DNA of 64,000 bases from Nonomuraea turcica (GTDB taxonomy: Bacteria > Actinomycetota > Actinomycetes > Streptosporangiales > Streptosporangiaceae). Shown piece by piece: positions 7,965 through 14,673 of the stretch. Each line of letters starts with the position of its first letter. Position 1 is the stretch's first letter. The DNA is taken from positions 1 to 64,000 of the forward strand of contig NZ_JAUZQF010000013.1 in the NCBI RefSeq assembly GCF_030718205.1. The letters are read 5' to 3'. The position numbers were made by a program, and so were the translations under genes. The notes beneath the pieces were generated by a model, which saw only the letters and a list, made by a program, of their open reading frames with translations, did no database searches and was not told the DNA's origin.

Positions 7965-9296
7965 CACCAGCCGGGTGAACTCGGCCGGCAGATCGGCCCC
8001 GTCCCACACCCGATGGAAACTGAGCGCGCTGCCGACCGGCACCATGCGGTCGACCCCGCGCCCCGCCAGAGCCCTCGCCAGCTCCTCCAACTCCTGCCGC
8101 CCGAAGCCGTAATGGGTCATCGTCTGATCCCGTCGCTCGACCAGTCCCGCCAGCTCGGCCGGCGAGCCGAGCCTGGCATGGGCGAACGTCCCCGCGCCCA
8201 GCCACCGCCTCGGCGCCTGGTCGGCGGCCGCCAGGGTCACGTTGGCCAGCGCGTTCCCGCGGAACTCCACGCTCCGCGCGACTCCTTCCGCGGCCAGCCC
8301 ATAGGTGGAGACCCGCTTCTCCACGGCCATTGCCGCATCGACACCCCAGCCGCGTGCCGTGACCACCCGCGACACGTGATCGATGAAGTCGGCCCGCGCC
8401 GCGTCGCAATCGACCTCCGCGCCCACCCAGAACACCGTCCGCGGCGACGAGCAGGCCGCCTGGTCGAACCAGTAGGTGTCGTTGACGAACCCCTCCGCCA
8501 CGCTCACCCGCGCGGCTCGCGGCGCGCACAACCACGCCGCCGCCCGTATCACGGCGAACGAGGAACGATCAGGGAAGACCAGGTCACGGGCATGCGGGGG
8601 GAGCGGGTATCGCCGCACGTCCTGCACCGTCCGGTCGCCGCCCCACACCACCCGCAGGTCGCAGGCCGCGGAGAGCGCGGCGGTGACGGCCTCGGCTTCG
8701 CGTTCGTAGGAGATGATCCGCTGTGTCTGGCCGACGACGGGGTCGGCCTCGCGCAGCGCCTCCTGCAGCGTCTCGACGATCGCCTCGGCGACCGCGCCGG
8801 AACGCGGCGAAAGGCGTACGACGTTGCGGTTGCCCATCAGGGCCGACAGGGCCCAGGAGTAGACGAAGACCGTGTCCACGTTCGCGGGCGGGATGTGGAA
8901 GATCAGGCCGCGTGGCACGCGTACGTGCTCGCCGGCCATCCCGTCGATCGTGCGGGCCAGCTCGCTGGGCCGCAGGAAGAATCCGAGCGACCCGAGCTCA
9001 GGGTGCCGCCGGGCCAGAGCCGGCCGCAGCAGCCGCCTGCCGAATTCGGCCAGGAACTCCCGAACCCGCTGATCCCCGACCTCGAGTCGGCCCCGCACCT
9101 GCCCGAGCAGCACCTCCACGGGTACGCGCTCCTCCCACGGAAACCGCACCCGCACCACCGCACCGCCACCCGCTCGGGACGCGCCGCCACCCGCTCGGGA
9201 CGCGCCGCCACCCGCTCGGGACGCGCCGCCACGCGCCTGTGAGGTGCCGCCACCCGCCCCTGACGCGCCGGTATCCGCCCCGGACATGTACCGCAT
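7950..9296 (-). CDS. LuxC-like acyl-CoA/acyl-protein reductase
   Basis: 448 residues from ATG at 9296, overlapping the LuxE-like stop as ATGA. The fold is LuxC/aldehyde-dehydrogenase-like. It has a cofactor-binding region (HIPPANVDTVFVYSW, GNRNVVRLSPRSG) and a catalytic Cys at about residue 282 in DQAACSSPR, matching the nucleophile context of LuxC. Known family reaction: NADPH-dependent reduction of an enzyme-bound acyl thioester to a fatty aldehyde. No luxA, luxB or luxD is present in the window, so bioluminescence is not indicated. The N-terminus (residues about 8-45) is an unusual Ala/Ser/Arg/Gly tandem repeat not expected in the family. Confidence 0.87.
   Translation of the reverse strand: MRYMSGADTGASGAGGGTSQARGGASRAGGGASRAGGGASRAGGGAVVRVRFPWEERVPVEVLLGQVRGRLEVGDQRVREFLAEFGRRLLRPALARRHPELGSLGFFLRPSELARTIDGMAGEHVRVPRGLIFHIPPANVDTVFVYSWALSALMGNRNVVRLSPRSGAVAEAIVETLQEALREADPVVGQTQRIISYEREAEAVTAALSAACDLRVVWGGDRTVQDVRRYPLPPHARDLVFPDRSSFAVIRAAAWLCAPRAARVSVAEGFVNDTYWFDQAACSSPRTVFWVGAEVDCDAARADFIDHVSRVVTARGWGVDAAMAVEKRVSTYGLAAEGVARSVEFRGNALANVTLAAADQAPRRWLGAGTFAHARLGSPAELAGLVERRDQTMTHYGFGRQELEELARALAGRGVDRMVPVGSALSFHRVWDGADLPAEFTRLVTVVR
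9160..9264 (-). repeat. Five in-frame 21 bp repeats in the LuxC-like N-terminus
   Basis: Five consecutive 21 bp units encode a seven-residue ASRAGGG-type repeat. Three units are nearly identical and two have diverged (TSQARGG, TGASGAG). The unit length is a multiple of three and the frame is kept, so it is a coding repeat, likely a flexible disordered extension. Confidence 0.9.
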
Positions 9297-10324
9297 CAGC
9301 CGGCCTGCCCCATGGTGTCGCTGCAACCCCGTGCCTCCGCTCGCGGCAGCCTGCCGAGGACCTCGAACCGCTTCCCCGGCCAGGCCCCGTCGTCGACGCC
9401 CCGCACCACACCTAGATCCTCCGTGAGCAGCACATGACCGGGATACGACGTCGGCAGCGTGCTGACGACCTCGATCAGCCCGGGCACGCCGTTCGGCGCC
9501 TCCTGCCACGTCTCCGGATCACGAATCACGACATTGGCGAAATCGGGGCAGTAAAGCCCATCCCCATGGGGCCCTTCCAGAAAGATCGTCCCGATCTGCT
9601 CGACCATCCCGTAGAAGTTGTGCACCCTGGTCAGCCCACACTCCGCCGCCAGCCGCCGCCGGAACTCGGCATTGTCCACCGCCTGCTCGGCCAGCCGCTT
9701 CCACCCACCGGAGTGGATCAGCACCCCCTGCGACAGATCCGCCCCCAGGTCCCGCAGCCAGAGCCACACCATGAACGTGAACCCGAAGATCAGGAACCGC
9801 CGGCTCCCATGCCGCTCAAGGAACCCCTTGACCGCCTCCGCGTCCACCCGCCCCTGCTCGTCCAGCACGAACGTGTGATCCCTGCCGAAGTTCATCATCC
9901 CGAGCACCCCGGCCCCGCGAGCGCTCAACGTCGGATCGCGCACCACGGAACGGGTGTCCACGACCAGCATCGGCAGCCGCCGCTCACCCAGCACCACCCT
10001 GAGCGTGGCCGCCAGCATGCGCGTCTGCGCCGCGGCCGCCTCCCGGTCCAGATAGACCCGGCTCGGCTGCTGCCCGGTCGTCCCGCTGGAGGTCAGTACC
10101 CTGAACACCTGCTCCTGCGGCACGCTGCGCAACTCGTGCGTCTTGAACAGCCGCACCGGCAACCACGGCAGGTCCATCAGGCGCTCGTAGGGCTGCACCG
10201 CACCGATCGCGTCGAGAATCCGACGGTAGGGCCGGCAGGCCGCCCTGTGCTGCTCGGTCAGGGCGGCCAGTTCGGGCACCAGCGCTGCCTCCCGCTCGGC
10301 CTCATCCATCGTGAATACGCTCAC
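9296..10324 (-). CDS. LuxE-like acyl-protein synthetase
   Basis: 342 residues from GTG at 10324, with a GGGGGG stretch about 10 nt upstream; ATG at 10309 is an alternative. It belongs to the LuxE/acyl-protein synthetase group of adenylating enzymes, with an RVLTSSGTTGQQPS P-loop-like motif near residue 80 and an HNFYGMVEQIGTIF motif. The C-terminal ARGCSDTMG supplies the acyl-accepting Cys at about residue 334, a few residues from the end as in LuxE. Known reaction: ATP-dependent activation of a fatty acid and transfer to its own Cys, then to LuxC. The ATGA overlap with the LuxC-like gene implies translational coupling and complex formation. Confidence 0.87.
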   Translation of the reverse strand: MSVFTMDEAEREAALVPELAALTEQHRAACRPYRRILDAIGAVQPYERLMDLPWLPVRLFKTHELRSVPQEQVFRVLTSSGTTGQQPSRVYLDREAAAAQTRMLAATLRVVLGERRLPMLVVDTRSVVRDPTLSARGAGVLGMMNFGRDHTFVLDEQGRVDAEAVKGFLERHGSRRFLIFGFTFMVWLWLRDLGADLSQGVLIHSGGWKRLAEQAVDNAEFRRRLAAECGLTRVHNFYGMVEQIGTIFLEGPHGDGLYCPDFANVVIRDPETWQEAPNGVPGLIEVVSTLPTSYPGHVLLTEDLGVVRGVDDGAWPGKRFEVLGRLPRAEARGCSDTMGQAG

Positions 10325-10394
10325 CCAACGCCCCCCACGTCATTGACCACACACCACCACGCGCCCGCCCACCTGCCCCGGCGCTGTCCCCGGC

Positions 10395-10985
10395 AGACGT
10401 CGCCTCGGGGATAGCGGATTGCCCCTCCGGGATCGCGGGCCACCCCCGGGACCGCATCGCCCCAGGGATCGCGGGCCACCCCCGGGACCGCATCGCCCCA
10501 GGGATCGCGCGTCGCCCTCCGGATTGCGTCGCCCTCCGGATTGCGTCGCCCCCCGGATTGCGTCGCCCTCCGGATTGCGTCGCCCTCCGGATTGCGTCGC
10601 CCCCCGGATTGCGTCGCCCCGGGATCGCGCGTCGCCCCCTGGGATCGCGTCGCCTCCGGGATCGCGCGTTGCCTCCGGGATTCGCGAGTTGCCTCCGGGA
10701 TCGCGAGTTGCCTCCGGGATCGTGTCGCCTCCGGGATCGTGTCGCCCCCCGGATCGCGCGTCGCCCTCCAGGATCGTGTCGCCCCACCGGATCGCGATTG
10801 CGATCGCATTGCCCCCCGCGATCGCGATGCGCCCGGGATCGGGCGTTGCCCCCGGGTTCGCGTGGCCCTCGGGTACCGCGTCGCCCCCGGGATCGCGCGC
10901 CGCCTCCGGGACCGCGTCGCCCCCGGGACCGCGTCGCCCCCGGGAAGTGGACCCGCCCCCGGGAAGCGGACCGCCTTGTGCATGG
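10395..10985. repeat. GC-rich minisatellite, about 30 degenerate 16-20 bp units
   Basis: A head-to-tail array with consensus near TCGCGTCGCCYCCGGGA. Most units are 17 or 19 nt, with others of 16, 18 or 20 nt. One 36 bp pair is repeated perfectly (10431-10466 and 10467-10502). Because unit lengths are not multiples of three, the reading frame drifts from unit to unit. The long open frames seen here on both strands therefore reflect a lack of stop codons, not a protein repeat. The array separates the AMP-ligase from the LuxE-like gene in an otherwise tightly packed leftward operon. Confidence 0.92.
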
Positions 10986-11157
10986 GCTTGGCCGGCGTCG
11001 CGCCGATCGTCTTGCCAGGCGGCGTGCAGAGCGCCGCCGTCGTGCCCTCCACGACGCGTCGCTAGGCCGTCCGATGGGGGGGTGGCGCCTGACCCTGGGA
11101 CGCGCACAACACCAAGGAGGCGCGGTGCGCCCAGCACCCCGATGAACGACGAGGCTG
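10986..11157 (-). other. Possible decayed gene remnant between ligase and minisatellite
   Basis: On the minus strand an ATG at 11161 overlaps the AMP-ligase stop as ATGA, like the other junctions of this operon. It opens a short sensible-looking frame (MTASSFIGVLGAP...). About 110 nt later codon-like bias moves to another frame (from GTG at 11052: VEGTTAALCTPPGKTIG...). That frame runs into the minisatellite and dissolves. This pattern suits a frameshifted gene start whose body was replaced by repeats, but no family is recognised and chance is possible. Confidence 0.35.
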
Positions 11158-12516
11158 TCATGAGCGGGCTTCCAGGGCACGGTAGTCGATCTTGCCGGTG
11201 GCCAGCAGGGGGAGACGGTCGATGCCGCGTACGTCGAACCCGCTCCAGTGCACCCGCAGCTCGGCCCCCAGCCGCCGCGCAAGTCCCACGCACCCGGCCG
11301 CGTCCAGCCCTTCGGCCCACACCGTCACCCGGTCGTCCCCGCTGGTGGCCGCCACCGGCCCGGAGTCCCGCAGGAGGCGCTCGACGTCGTCCAGGTTCAC
11401 CCGTACGCCGAAGATCTTGGCGATGCGCTTGAGCCGTCCCGTGATGAAGAGGAAGCCCTCGGAGTCCAGACGCCCCAGATCGCCGGTGCGCAGCACACCG
11501 CCCAGATCGTCCCCTCGGGCCAGGTCCGCCGCCGTCTCCGCGTATCCCATCATGACGTTGGGGCCGTGATAGACGACCTCGCCGTCCTCGACGTCCAGTC
11601 GCCCCCCAGGAACGGCCACCCCCACCGAGCCCGGCTTGTCGGCGAGCCGGTCCGGGGGCAGGATCGCGATGCGGGCCGTGGCCTCCGTCTGGCCGTACAT
11701 GACGAAGAACCGGTCCGCCTTCTCCGAGAACTCCGCGATCAGCTCAGGGCTCAGCCGCCCGCCGGCCTGGGTGAGCGTGGCGATCGTCGGATGCTCCGAC
11801 CGGTCGTAGCGGAGTCGGCGCAACATCTCGTACTGGTAGGGGACGGCGGCCAGTGACGTGCACCGGTGCGCGTCCAGATGCGTCCAGAACGACCGCTCCA
11901 ACAGCCCCGCCTCGGTCAGCATCACGGTCGCGCCCGCCGTCAGATGGCTGTTGAGCACGGACAGGCCGTAGCTGTAATGCAGCGGCAGGCTCGTGGGCGC
12001 GATCTCGCCGGGCGTGATGGACAGCGCGGTGGCGATGGCCTGGGCGTTGGCCAGGACGGCCTGGCGGGACAGGCGCACGAGCTTGGGGCTGCCGGTGGAG
12101 CCTGAGGTGGCGAGCAGGATGGCGAGGTCGGGATGCGGATCAGGCACGTCGCGCCGCGCCGGAGGCGAGCCGTCGGCCGCATGCGTGAACCCGACCAGCG
12201 CGGCCGGCCGGAACCGGCCCACCAGATCGGCCAGGATCCCGGCAGGGAGGTCCGGATCCAGCAGTGCGATCGGCCGGCCGGAACGCCAGGCCGCGAGGTA
12301 ACGCAGCACGGAGGCGAGGTTGTTGCGCATCCCGCAGAACAGCGGCCCCGGCCGCAGCCGGGAAAGAGCCTCCGCCGTGCGTGTGATGTGGTTGCCCAGG
12401 GCATAGCCGCCCAGGCCCGCCGCTTCCCCGGCCACCACGAGCCGCGCCTCCGAGTGCGGGAAGACTGCACCCCGAAGCCCGGCCTGCGGGGGTGGCGATG
12501 GCTTGGCGAAGGTCAT
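11158..12516 (-). CDS. AMP-dependent acyl-adenylating ligase
   Basis: 452 residues from ATG at 12516, overlapping the SDR stop as ATGA. ANL-superfamily motifs are present: ILLATSGSTGSPKLVRLS (phosphate-binding loop), FFVMYGQTEATARI, LRTGDLGRLD with the ribose-binding Asp, ITGRLKRIAKIFGVRV hinge, and a C-terminal ATGKIDYRAL with the catalytic Lys. At 452 residues it is shorter than a typical acyl-CoA ligase, so the N-terminal subdomain is compact. The adjacent ACP gene suggests it loads an acyl or aminoacyl group onto that ACP rather than onto CoA. Substrate is unknown. Confidence 0.88.
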   Translation of the reverse strand: MTFAKPSPPPQAGLRGAVFPHSEARLVVAGEAAGLGGYALGNHITRTAEALSRLRPGPLFCGMRNNLASVLRYLAAWRSGRPIALLDPDLPAGILADLVGRFRPAALVGFTHAADGSPPARRDVPDPHPDLAILLATSGSTGSPKLVRLSRQAVLANAQAIATALSITPGEIAPTSLPLHYSYGLSVLNSHLTAGATVMLTEAGLLERSFWTHLDAHRCTSLAAVPYQYEMLRRLRYDRSEHPTIATLTQAGGRLSPELIAEFSEKADRFFVMYGQTEATARIAILPPDRLADKPGSVGVAVPGGRLDVEDGEVVYHGPNVMMGYAETAADLARGDDLGGVLRTGDLGRLDSEGFLFITGRLKRIAKIFGVRVNLDDVERLLRDSGPVAATSGDDRVTVWAEGLDAAGCVGLARRLGAELRVHWSGFDVRGIDRLPLLATGKIDYRALEARS

Positions 12517-13361
12517 GGCGTCAGCCCGCCGTCCACGCCGACGACCTGCCCGGTGATGAAAGCCGCGGCGGGCGAGAGCAGGAACGCGACGGCACCGGCG
12601 ACATCGTCGGGTGTGCCGAGCCGGCCGAGCGGGGTCGCCGCGATCGTCGCCTCCCGGGCGTCGCCGTCGAGCGTGGCGAGCATGTCCGTCCGGATGTAGC
12701 CGGGAGCCACGGCATTGACCCTGATCCCGGCCGGGCCCAGCTCCTTGGCCGCGGCCAGGGCGAGGCCGATGACCGCCCCCTTGGTCGCGGAGTAGACCGC
12801 CTGTCCCCGGCCGCCTGCGCGGCCCATGACCGAGGAGACCAGCACCACGGCGGGAAAGGTCCCCCGGCGCAGCAGTCTGAGCGAGGCCTGCAGGGTGTGT
12901 GTCGCGCCCATGGCGTTGACCTCGAACAGCCGGTTGATCGTGTCGTGGCGCATCATGCCGAGCGGGCCTGCGGCGTGGATGCCGGCGTTGATCACGAGGG
13001 CGTCGAGCCGGCCGTGACGCTGGTAGATCTGCCGCATCATGGCCGAGACGAGCGATGGGTCCGCCACGTCGCCGTGGACCGGGTGAGCCGGCCCGCCGGT
13101 CTGCGCCGCCACCTCGGCGGCGGCCTTGGACGCACGCTCCTCGTCGCGGCCGTGCACCTCGACGGCGTATCCGGTCGCGGCCAGCCACATCGCGATCGCC
13201 CGCCCGATGCCCGCCGTCGATCCCGTGACGAGCGCGACACGTGGCTCGGACGACGACGACAACGGCGGCGGCGTGGTGGTAGTGGGCTCTGACGAGATGG
13301 CGGCGCGGGGCGCAGGCGGCACGGCTGCGCCGGGCTCAGACGGCGGCGGCGCCGATGCCAT
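12513..13361 (-). CDS. SDR oxidoreductase, FabG-like 3-oxoacyl-ACP reductase
   Basis: 282 residues. The classical SDR core starts at about residue 40: VALVTGSTAGIGRAIA (TGxxxGIG), a DVAD cofactor turn, NAG, VSSVMGRAG with the catalytic Ser, YSATK with Tyr/Lys, and a PGYIRT motif. It ends VVGVDGGLTP as FabG-like enzymes do. Residues 1-40 are a Pro/Ser/Thr/Ala-rich extension from an ATG inside the ACP gene (26 nt overlap); a later start is possible. Likely role: NADPH reduction of a 3-oxoacyl-ACP to 3-hydroxyacyl-ACP, inferred from the adjoining ACP and ligase genes. Confidence 0.86.
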   Translation of the reverse strand: MASAPPPSEPGAAVPPAPRAAISSEPTTTTPPPLSSSSEPRVALVTGSTAGIGRAIAMWLAATGYAVEVHGRDEERASKAAAEVAAQTGGPAHPVHGDVADPSLVSAMMRQIYQRHGRLDALVINAGIHAAGPLGMMRHDTINRLFEVNAMGATHTLQASLRLLRRGTFPAVVLVSSVMGRAGGRGQAVYSATKGAVIGLALAAAKELGPAGIRVNAVAPGYIRTDMLATLDGDAREATIAATPLGRLGTPDDVAGAVAFLLSPAAAFITGQVVGVDGGLTP

Positions 13362-13584
13362 GCTTCTCCAGCAGCTCGGCCGCCTTCGCGAACGAGCTCA
13401 TGTCGATCATCTCGTCGGTGTCGATCATGATGGAGAACTCGTCCTCCATCGCGGCGATCAACGCCATGTGGGCCAGCGAGTCCCACTGTGGGACAGCCCG
13501 GTATTGGAGGCCGTCGACATCGGCGTCGGCGGGAAGGTTGAGCGCCCTGCGGAAGACGGCCCGCAGGCGATCGAGATGACTCAT
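13336..13584 (-). CDS. Acyl carrier protein
   Basis: 82 residues from ATG at 13584, with GAGAG about 8 nt upstream; GTG at 13590 is an alternative. The phosphopantetheine site is seen in PQWDSLAHMALIAAMEDEF, the DSL serine at about residue 36. It is followed by the acidic helix II and MIDMSSFAKAAELLEKHG typical of ACPs from special acyl pathways. It heads the leftward cassette ACP-SDR-ligase-LuxE-LuxC. It likely carries the acyl group that this cassette activates, reduces or transfers. It needs a 4'-phosphopantetheinyl transferase from elsewhere in the genome. Confidence 0.9.
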   Translation of the reverse strand: MSHLDRLRAVFRRALNLPADADVDGLQYRAVPQWDSLAHMALIAAMEDEFSIMIDTDEMIDMSSFAKAAELLEKHGIGAAAV

Positions 13585-13748
13585 GATCACTCACTCTCTG
13601 TCCTCAAGCCACGACGTAGTGTAGCGGCATTTCCGGGTCCGGAGAAACCAAGCCCCCGTCTCGAGTAATGGAACCGTATAACGGCGAGTGGGGCACGTTG
13701 GGCGCTGGGAATGTCGGCCGGGGAGCGCGAACCACTACAGGGGGAATG

Positions 13749-14669
13749 ATGGACGAATCCAATCATTGGTACGGGCACTCCCGCATACTCGCCAGATACT
13801 GCGGCCTGCCCGACGAGGTGCCAAAACGCATCCAAGGATTCCTTCAGCACGGATGGAACTATCTCCATGGATTTCCCCCGAACGACCACTGGTGCAGCCC
13901 CGGATACCCCCGCTTCATCTGGTCCGACGTGCTGCGCCGCCGCGGCTGGTCGATGGGCAGAAGGGGGCACTACCTCATCGGCGCCCCCTGGATTTACCTC
14001 CTTCATCTGGAGCCTGAGCTGGGCGTGACGCCGGAGCGCCAGGGTACGATCTGGTATCCCTTTCATGGTTGGGAGAAGTATTCCGTCACTGGCGACCACG
14101 CCCGCCTGGCCGACGAAATCCGAAATGTCGAGACCGGTCCGGTCACGGTCTGCCTTTATTGGTTGGAATTCGCAAATCCGGACATTCGGCGGGCGTACGA
14201 ATCGAGGGGATTTCGAGTCATCTGCCATGGCGAGCGCGGATCCCGCTGGGAGGGCAAGGGGCGGGACTTCCTGCGCAAGCAGCTGGTCCAATTGCGGCGC
14301 CACCGCAGGGTGGCCTCCAACCGGCTCGGCAGCGCGCTGTTCTACGGCGCCTCAGTGGGGTGCGAGGTGGCCGTGTACGGGGACCCGATGCAGTTCGAGG
14401 ACGAACGTCCCGAGTACGGCGGCACGGCGCGCCGCATGCGGCTCTGGCCCGAGCTGCACGGCACACGCGTCGATCCGGAGCTGGCGGCCGAGGTGGCGCG
14501 GCGCGAGCTGGGATTCGAGTATCAGGCGACACCGGAGGAGCTACGGCGAATGTTCGGATGGAAGCGGGTGGGCGAGGGAGCGACGCCGCCTGGAGCAGAG
14601 GCGGGAACGAAGCGACCAGCGCGGGGGAAGGCGGCGGCGTCCGGGCGACCGAGCCGCCGGACGGAGTGA
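13749..14669 (+). CDS. Unrecognised glycan-locus protein, possibly glycosyltransferase-like
   Basis: 306 residues from ATG at 13749 (AGGGGGA 4 nt upstream; ATG 13746 or 13668 also possible). The family is not recognised. The protein is soluble, rich in Trp, Tyr, Arg and His, and has distinct blocks: HWYGHSRILARYCGLPDEV, WSDVLRRRGWSM, YPFHGWEKYSV, and SNRLGSALFYGASVGCEV followed by YGDPMQFED. The last block resembles the nucleotide-sugar-binding half of some capsule-type GT-B enzymes, which is inference only. The C-terminal 35 residues are a basic, Ala/Gly-rich tail. It diverges from the ACP gene and starts a rightward unit with the next two genes. Confidence 0.75.
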   Translation: MDESNHWYGHSRILARYCGLPDEVPKRIQGFLQHGWNYLHGFPPNDHWCSPGYPRFIWSDVLRRRGWSMGRRGHYLIGAPWIYLLHLEPELGVTPERQGTIWYPFHGWEKYSVTGDHARLADEIRNVETGPVTVCLYWLEFANPDIRRAYESRGFRVICHGERGSRWEGKGRDFLRKQLVQLRRHRRVASNRLGSALFYGASVGCEVAVYGDPMQFEDERPEYGGTARRMRLWPELHGTRVDPELAAEVARRELGFEYQATPEELRRMFGWKRVGEGATPPGAEAGTKRPARGKAAASGRPSRRTE

Positions 14670-14673
14670 GGCC

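Noticed and set aside
6084..9242. A 1052-codon plus-strand open frame
   Set aside because: It is antisense to the polytopic protein and LuxC-like genes, rich in His/Arg/Gln/Pro, with no domain. It is a shadow of GC-biased codons.
7950..10324. Possible bioluminescence (lux) operon
   Set aside because: LuxC and LuxE homologues alone do not make light. No luxA, luxB or luxD is present and the surrounding genes are for glycans.
10395..10985. CRISPR array
   Set aside because: Units are contiguous and variable without unique spacers, and no cas genes are present.
10302..11432. Long overlapping open frames on both strands through the minisatellite, up to about 330 codons
   Set aside because: They come from a GC-rich repeat without stop codons. 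Unit lengths of 16-20 nt do not keep a reading frame and the translations are low-complexity Arg/Gly/Pro or Ala.
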